The notes under the pieces: generated by a model
Databases searched by the model: none
Told to the model about the DNA's origin: nothing
What the model saw: the letters and a program-made list of their open reading frames with translations, nothing else
Translations under genes and position numbers: made by a program
Shown: positions 6,031-10,840 of the stretch, in pieces
Position numbering within the stretch: the stretch's first letter is position 1
Layout of the letters: the number at the start of each line of letters is the position of its first letter
NCBI GenBank assembly: GCA_003857395.1
Contig: RPRC01000181.1
Span: forward strand, 2,501 to 13,340
Direction of reading: 5' to 3'
DNA length: 10,840 nucleotides
Origin: Geobacter sp.
GTDB taxonomy: Bacteria; Desulfobacterota; Desulfuromonadia; Geobacterales; Geobacteraceae

Positions 6031-9000
6031 TCAGTGAAGCCTTACAGACACCAGTTTCGAGACCCCCGGTTCCTCCATGGTTACCCCATACAGGCTATCA
6101 GCATTTGCCATCGACGCTTTACTGTGGGTGATCATTATAAACTGGGAAAAGGAACTCATTTCCCGAACCATTTCATTGAACCTGCCAATGTTTGCCTCAT
6201 CCAAAGGAGCATCGACCTCATCCAGGAGGCAAAAGGGCGCAGGCCTGATAAGAAAAATTGCAAACATGAGAGCAACTGCAGTCAGAGCTTTTTCACCACC
6301 GGACAGCAAATTGACATTCTGCAGCTTTTTGCCCGGCGGCTGAATGATGATGTCAATTCCCGTTTCGAGAAGATTCTCTTCATCCGTCAGCTTCAGTTCC
6401 GCGCGACCACCACAGAAAAGTCGGGGAAAGATCTCCTGGAATTTCTCGTTTACAAGGGTAAAGGTATCAAGAAACTTTTTCCGCGTCGTCCTGTTGATCC
6501 TCTGAATGGCCTGCTGCAGACTTTGGAGCGACTCTTCCAGGTCTGATTTCTGGCCGGAAAGGAATTCAAACCTCTCCTCCAGTTCGCGGAACTCCTCTAT
6601 AGCGGTGAGGTTAACCTCGCCTATGCCCTCAATGAGCCCCACCAGTTCTGCCTGGCGGGAGCGCATCTCGATTTCGTCAAAGTCACGGTGCGCATAGCGG
6701 GGAACAAGATCGGAAATCGCACAACGGTACTTTTCCGTTACCATCTCCTCAAGATTCCTCAACAACATCATGATCTCGGTCAGCTTGAGATTTTTGCTTC
6801 CCAATTCCTGAGAGAGCTGCTCACCACTACTGCGAAGTTCCTTCAGGAAAACCTCGCCCTTTTGCGCAATCGATGCCTCAAGCTCATACCGTATCCGGAT
6901 TGCCCTGCATAATTCATCAGCCTGCCACTGCTTCTCCAGCAGGATTTTCAGCTCCTCATCGCTTTTGGTACGAGAGTCAGCAATCCCCTGCCGTTCCCGA
7001 ATAGCATTTTGAAGTTCGGTTTCCAGACGCGCATGCCGTGCATGGAGATCCTGAATACTTTCATCGACCCTCTTCATGGCCCGCTGACCGGATTCTCGCT
7101 TCTCACGAAGAGCTGCCAACCTGACCTTGCGAGAAGTAAGATCATCCCGGACTTCACCGATTTCGCGCTGACGGTTATCCACCGCACCCTTCAGGACCGC
7201 CAGCTCTCCTTCAACAGCTGCCCGCCTGGTTTCGCGTAGTTCCCGTTCACGGTGCGAAACCCCTATTTCCGCCTCAAGGGACTCGAATTCTTCTCGCAAC
7301 TGGTTGTCTTCCAGCTCTTTCAGTGCAAGCCGTTCCTCGATTCGCTGGAGCTCTTCCCGAAAACGCTGCAGATCCTTTTCGGTATTGACCAACTGAATTT
7401 CCAGCCGATGAAGCTCCTGCCGAGCCTCTTTCATGGCGTTATCGGTCGTGCGGACCTCTCCACGCAGGCGATCTCTCTCGGATTCCAGCTCCGCGACAAG
7501 GCCGGTGAGACCTTCAACAAGGGCGGACAATTCCTTTATCTGACGCTTCTTGTGAATAAGCCCCTGCTGAGCAGCCTCCATGGAGCCTCCATGAAGAATC
7601 CCTCCGCCGTTGACCATGTCGCCGTCTTTTGTCACAAAGGTCAGATGGGGATTAGCAGCAGCCAGCCTCAGAGCGGAATCAATACTATCCGTTACAAAGG
7701 TATAGGCCAAAAGGGTCTCGGCCATCCCACGGTTTTCTTCGGCCACCGATATCCGATCGAGAAAGCGTTCGGCTCCTTCTGGAGGGTCAGGAAGCCGGGA
7801 AAAGCTCAGAGCCCGCTGGATCAAGCTGCAGCGGCCACCTGAGGATTCCTTGAGAAAAGAAAGTGCTTCCTTGGCATCCCCTTCTCCGCTGCAGATTACA
7901 TACTGCAGACGGTCGGCAAGGGCAGCTTCCAACGCCACCTCATATGCCTCCGAAACCTCCAGAATGTCCGCAATTACTCCCTTCAATCGCCCCTTGAAAG
8001 GCTCGGCAAGGCAGAGCGAGCGCACGCCTCGCCCATACCCGGCAAACTGGGCCTCAAGTTCCTGGAGCGAATGGAGACGTGAAGCATTTTTATTCAGACG
8101 GTCTTTCTCGGCAGAAAAGGAATGTTCAACCGCTTCGAGATTCTTCCTCAGCTCGACATCTCTGACGCGAAGTTCTTCCAGTTGAGCAACAAGCTCCTGC
8201 TTCTGAGCGGTCAAGGTTCGATGCAGGCCATCCAGCTCAGAGGCCCGGCCCTTTGCATCGTAAAGTTTTTCATGAAGACCAAGCCCTTCACGCCGGTTCC
8301 GTTCGAGTTGCTCACGAAGGGAATCCAGCCTCCGGGAAGCTGCGGTTGTCTGATTATTGAACTGGGATATTTCAGCGACTATCGCAAATAGATCGCGGCG
8401 GTGCTCCTCAAGCCGCGAGACGGCAACCCGCTCCTCTTCCGCCAATCGAGCCAGGACCTCTTCGGCGGAAACAAGTTCCTCTTCTTCCCGGGAAAGCTCC
8501 ACAACAAGGGTTTTCTCCAGATCCTCCAGCTTACGCACTTCATCTTCTGACTCGGCTGTTCGAGTTCCAATGGTCGTCAATTCCTGGGCGTAACGAGCGA
8601 TACGTTCCTCCAGGCCAGCCTGCTCCTTCCGCTCGAAACCAATTCGGCTTTCGCATCCGGCAATCTCTCCCTTGAGGCGATAGCTTTCCTCCTGGGCTTC
8701 GGCAAGCTTTTTTTCTTCCTCCAGAAGAACGAGTTTTCTTTCATCCAGGGAAAGGGCGGACGTTTCAATCTCCAGAGCCTTGGCAGCCGATCGGCCCTGC
8801 AGAGAAGCAATCTCCGCTTCGATGCCCGCTTGATCCGCCATCATTCGACAGTACCCTGTCACGGAAAAAAGCAGTTCGATCTCTTTCAGTTCCTCGCGGT
8901 ATTCCCTGAATTTTTCAGCTTTTTTAGCTTGGCGTTGCAAGGCATTCATTTGCCGGCGGATTTCGGCGACAATATCCCCGATGCGCAGGAGATTCTGTCT

Positions 9001-9561
9001 GGTGACCTCGATTTTTTTCAAGGCTACCTGCTTTCGCGCCTTGAACTTGGTAACGCCAGCTGCCTCCTCGATGATCAACCTGCGCTCCTCCGGCTTGGAG
9101 CTGAGAATCATGCCGATTTTCCCCTGCTCGATAATCGAGTAGGCCTTTGCACCTGCTCCCGTGTCCATAAAAAGCTCAGAAATATCCATAAGCCGGCAGG
9201 GTGTGCCGTTCAACAGGTATTCACTCTCGCCGTCCCGGTAAAGACGCCGCGTTACTTGGATCTCGCTAAAATTGAGATACTTGGCGGGGACACGACCATC
9301 CTGGGTGGAAAAGAACAACGAAACTTCCGTCATCCCCAGCGGCTTGCGAAATTCACTCCCGCCGAAAATGGTATCTTCCATATTCTTGCCCCGCAGGGTT
9401 TTGGCGGACTGCTCCCCCATGACCCAGCGGATGGCATCAACAATATTCGATTTCCCGCAACCGTTCGGTCCCACAACAGCCGTTACCCCCTTCTGGAACC
9501 CGAGGGAAACCTTGTCGGCGAACGATTTGAAACCGTGTATTTCCAGTCGACTGATAATCAT
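6031..9561 (-). CDS. smc: Chromosome segregation protein SMC
   Basis: A 1176-residue structural-maintenance-of-chromosomes ATPase, which with ScpA and ScpB (not in this window) extrudes DNA loops and keeps sister origins apart. The layout is complete: the N-terminal head begins MIISRLEIHGFKSFADK, with Walker A GPNGCGKS at 31-38; a first coiled-coil arm spans about 155-500; the hinge is at about 506-665 with GYGRGVRS (508-515) and the glycine-rich DGDMVNGGGILHGGS (646-660); the second arm runs to about 1010; the C-terminal head has signature LLSGGEKALTAVAL from 1085 and Walker B FCLLDEVDAPLDEAN with D1114-E1115. Length is typical. A TTG 15 codons upstream (9606) is in frame, but ATG 9561 is preferred because the family sequence begins there and a promoter ends just before it. 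No Shine-Dalgarno site is visible before either start. Confidence 0.97.
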   Translation of the reverse strand: MIISRLEIHGFKSFADKVSLGFQKGVTAVVGPNGCGKSNIVDAIRWVMGEQSAKTLRGKNMEDTIFGGSEFRKPLGMTEVSLFFSTQDGRVPAKYLNFSEIQVTRRLYRDGESEYLLNGTPCRLMDISELFMDTGAGAKAYSIIEQGKIGMILSSKPEERRLIIEEAAGVTKFKARKQVALKKIEVTRQNLLRIGDIVAEIRRQMNALQRQAKKAEKFREYREELKEIELLFSVTGYCRMMADQAGIEAEIASLQGRSAAKALEIETSALSLDERKLVLLEEEKKLAEAQEESYRLKGEIAGCESRIGFERKEQAGLEERIARYAQELTTIGTRTAESEDEVRKLEDLEKTLVVELSREEEELVSAEEVLARLAEEERVAVSRLEEHRRDLFAIVAEISQFNNQTTAASRRLDSLREQLERNRREGLGLHEKLYDAKGRASELDGLHRTLTAQKQELVAQLEELRVRDVELRKNLEAVEHSFSAEKDRLNKNASRLHSLQELEAQFAGYGRGVRSLCLAEPFKGRLKGVIADILEVSEAYEVALEAALADRLQYVICSGEGDAKEALSFLKESSGGRCSLIQRALSFSRLPDPPEGAERFLDRISVAEENRGMAETLLAYTFVTDSIDSALRLAAANPHLTFVTKDGDMVNGGGILHGGSMEAAQQGLIHKKRQIKELSALVEGLTGLVAELESERDRLRGEVRTTDNAMKEARQELHRLEIQLVNTEKDLQRFREELQRIEERLALKELEDNQLREEFESLEAEIGVSHRERELRETRRAAVEGELAVLKGAVDNRQREIGEVRDDLTSRKVRLAALREKRESGQRAMKRVDESIQDLHARHARLETELQNAIRERQGIADSRTKSDEELKILLEKQWQADELCRAIRIRYELEASIAQKGEVFLKELRSSGEQLSQELGSKNLKLTEIMMLLRNLEEMVTEKYRCAISDLVPRYAHRDFDEIEMRSRQAELVGLIEGIGEVNLTAIEEFRELEERFEFLSGQKSDLEESLQSLQQAIQRINRTTRKKFLDTFTLVNEKFQEIFPRLFCGGRAELKLTDEENLLETGIDIIIQPPGKKLQNVNLLSGGEKALTAVALMFAIFLIRPAPFCLLDEVDAPLDEANIGRFNEMVREMSSFSQFIMITHSKASMANADSLYGVTMEEPGVSKLVSVRLH

Positions 9562-9571
9562 AGGCGAGGCA

Positions 9572-9601
9572 ATAGTAACAAAGGGGAGCTTTTCTTGTAA
9601 A
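9572..9601 (-). promoter_or_regulatory. Putative smc promoter
   Basis: TTTACA (9601-9596) and TACTAT (9577-9572) are spaced by 18 bases, immediately upstream of the smc ATG. The -35 box differs from consensus at one base and the -10 at two. Only 10 bases lie between the -10 box and the ATG, so a normal start point would leave a leader of about 3-5 bases. It follows the terminator of the upstream gene, so smc needs a promoter in this gap. Confidence 0.5.
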
Positions 9602-9676
9602 GGCAAAGATGAAGATGGCTGTGTACCGCCACTGAACCATTTTCACGTGGCAATCAGAACCATATTCCACAAATCG

Positions 9677-9686
9677 CGGTGCACCG
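9677..9686. repeat. 10-base perfect palindrome upstream of smc
   Basis: CGGTGCACCG reads the same on both strands, between the radical SAM terminator and the smc promoter. It could be an operator half of a dimeric regulator or simply chance; no second copy is seen nearby. Confidence 0.2.
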
Positions 9687-9701
9687 GGCTGAGGAGGATT
9701 C

Positions 9702-9724
9702 AAAAAAAGGAAACCAGGGTTCCC
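9702..9724 (-). terminator. Intrinsic terminator of the radical SAM gene
   Basis: On the minus strand GGGAAC pairs with GTTTCC (six pairs, one G-U) around the tetraloop CCTG, followed at once by seven T residues (9708-9702). The stem begins two bases after the stop codon of the radical SAM gene, a classic Rho-independent layout that separates that gene from smc. Confidence 0.85.
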
Positions 9725-9726
9725 GT

Positions 9727-10840
9727 TCAGACAGATTGCGGCTGAAAAGCCCTTGCATATTCCTTGACAAGCCGCGACCTCTCCCCGCCATCGATAGTAT
9801 CCCAGGGAAGGGTTTCGTCCAGCGGTATCGTGCGAGTTACAAGAGATTCCGTATCAAGACGCAGCTCTTTGGCAGCCCTTTTCCAGTTTCCCTCCTGGAA
9901 CGCTTTCACGAGAAAGGCGGCCAGTCTCCGATCTCCCCGGGAAAGGAGCGCCTGGAGAAAGGCCTCGCGGAGACTTTCCATCTGGATCTTGACATTGGAA
10001 AGGGAACCAACGGCACGACGCAGGTACCGGTACTTCTTTTCCAGAGAGGCAAGGTTTTCCATTCCACACCACTGGAGAGGCGTAAAGGGCTTGGGTACGA
10101 ACGGATTGATGGAAAGCAGGACGGAACCGAGTCGCCGGTTTTTCTTCGCAGCGGCAATTACCCGCTGGCGGATCTTTTCAATCAACTGCACCATCTCAGC
10201 CAAATCCTGCTCCGTCTCGGTGGGAAGCCCAATAATAAAGTACAGTTTCAGATTGAGAATGTCCCGACCAATAAGGGTATCACATGCCCCCAGAATCTGC
10301 TCTTCGGTGATATCCTTTTTGATGAAATCCCGAAGTCTCTGGGAGCCGCCTTCCGGTGCAAGGGCAACGGTCTTGTGACCACTGGAATGGAGAATATTGA
10401 GCAGATTTTCATCGAGGGCATCGATACGCAGTGACGAAACGGAGACCTTCCCGCCTTTTTCCGAGATAAAACGGCAGAGTTCACCGAGGTCCCGGTAATC
10501 AGATACAGCTGCGCCGACCAGGCCGATCCTCTCCTTCAGTTCCATGCCTTGCTCAGCCTCCTTCTTGAGCAGTTCCAGAGAGCGCTGACGGAAGGGGTGA
10601 TAGATGAAACCGGCGGCACAGAAACGACAGCCGCGGGGACATCCACGAGAAACCTCGATGAGATACATATCGGAAAATTCTGTCCCGGGAGTAAAAAGGG
10701 ATGAGGCAACCACCGAGGAATTGAAATCAGAATCCCAGACACGTTTCACTTGGGAAGGGGCATCAGCGAGACTTCGTATGTCCACGACAGCGCCATTGTC
10801 ATAGGTTATCTCGTAACGGGACGGAACATAGACGCCCGGC
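9727..10840 (-). CDS. Radical SAM protein, C-terminal part (5' end outside window)
   Basis: The C-terminal 371 codons of a radical SAM enzyme; the frame is open to the window edge with no start needed inside it. A GTG at 10785 is internal, since coding-like sequence (PGVYVPSRYEITYDNGAVV) continues upstream. The [4Fe-4S]/SAM motif is present as SRGCPRGCRFCAAGF, with CxxxCxxC cysteines at fragment residues 67, 71 and 74. Later landmarks are LAPEGGSQRLRDFIKKDIT, LKLYFIIGLPTETEQD and the late INPFVPKPFTPLQW, all typical of the Elp3/MiaB-like fold. The end DTIDGGERSRLVKEY resembles the C-terminus of the B12-binding, uncharacterised radical SAM family (TIGR03960 type). The missing N-terminus should hold a cobalamin-binding domain if so. 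Substrate is unknown. A strong terminator follows, so it is not in the smc operon. Confidence 0.85.
   Translation of the reverse strand, partial: PGVYVPSRYEITYDNGAVVDIRSLADAPSQVKRVWDSDFNSSVVASSLFTPGTEFSDMYLIEVSRGCPRGCRFCAAGFIYHPFRQRSLELLKKEAEQGMELKERIGLVGAAVSDYRDLGELCRFISEKGGKVSVSSLRIDALDENLLNILHSSGHKTVALAPEGGSQRLRDFIKKDITEEQILGACDTLIGRDILNLKLYFIIGLPTETEQDLAEMVQLIEKIRQRVIAAAKKNRRLGSVLLSINPFVPKPFTPLQWCGMENLASLEKKYRYLRRAVGSLSNVKIQMESLREAFLQALLSRGDRRLAAFLVKAFQEGNWKRAAKELRLDTESLVTRTIPLDETLPWDTIDGGERSRLVKEYARAFQPQSV

Noticed and set aside
8830..9600. Long plus-strand open frame opposite the smc head
   Set aside because: It is antisense to a perfectly conserved SMC N-terminus, has no recognisable domain or ribosome site, and its composition follows the codon pattern of smc read backwards.
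9562..9606. 15-codon N-terminal extension of SMC from TTG at 9606
   Set aside because: The extra residues are not part of the SMC fold, no ribosome site precedes the TTG, and the putative promoter overlaps this stretch.
9679..10434. Plus-strand open frame of about 250 codons opposite the radical SAM gene
   Set aside because: The minus-strand frame carries the CxxxCxxC motif and family landmarks; the plus-strand frame shows no known motif and would start inside the terminator region.
1..10840. Search for CRISPR repeats, insertion sequences, tRNA or rRNA genes and phage or defence genes
   Set aside because: No repeated units, terminal inverted repeats, tRNA-like folds or related protein motifs were seen by eye; the window is tightly packed with core genes.

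Overview
This is an ordinary housekeeping segment of a bacterial chromosome, with every gene on the minus strand. Transcription therefore runs from high to low coordinates. The gene content and order suggest a deltaproteobacterium of the Desulfuromonadales (Geobacter/Pelobacter/Desulfuromonas-like). The pointers are a stand-alone roadblock/LC7 protein beside smc and ftsY, a zapB-zapA-(6S candidate)-fau cluster, and an rny/ymdB-type pair in a Gram-negative-like setting. This assignment is inferred from protein sequence and layout, not from a database search. Base composition looks close to even.

Layout in the direction of transcription. (1) 10840-9727: C-terminal part of a radical SAM protein, ended by a clear intrinsic terminator at 9724-9702. 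(2) 9561-4551: smc, a roadblock/LC7-domain gene and ftsY. A plausible promoter directly precedes smc, and the roadblock gene abuts ftsY with no base between them. (3) A strong sigma70-type promoter at 4542-4514 drives a short zapB-like gene (58 aa) followed 4 bases later by zapA. (4) 4021-3672: a 350-base gene-free stretch with a foldable RNA, probably 6S RNA (ssrS) by position, then a pyrimidine-rich tract. (5) 3671-1: fau (5-formyltetrahydrofolate cyclo-ligase), rny (RNase Y), a YmdB-family metallophosphoesterase overlapping the end of rny, and the N-terminal half of tyrS, which runs off the window.

Together the genes serve chromosome organisation (SMC), co-translational membrane targeting (FtsY), Z-ring assembly (ZapA/ZapB), RNA control and turnover (6S candidate, RNase Y), folate metabolism and translation (TyrRS). 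I found no mobile element, CRISPR array, toxin-antitoxin pair, defence island, tRNA or rRNA, and nothing that amounts to a new multi-gene system. The points most worth a second look are the unassigned structured RNA, the roadblock protein of unknown partner, the near-leaderless smc start and the orphan radical SAM enzyme.
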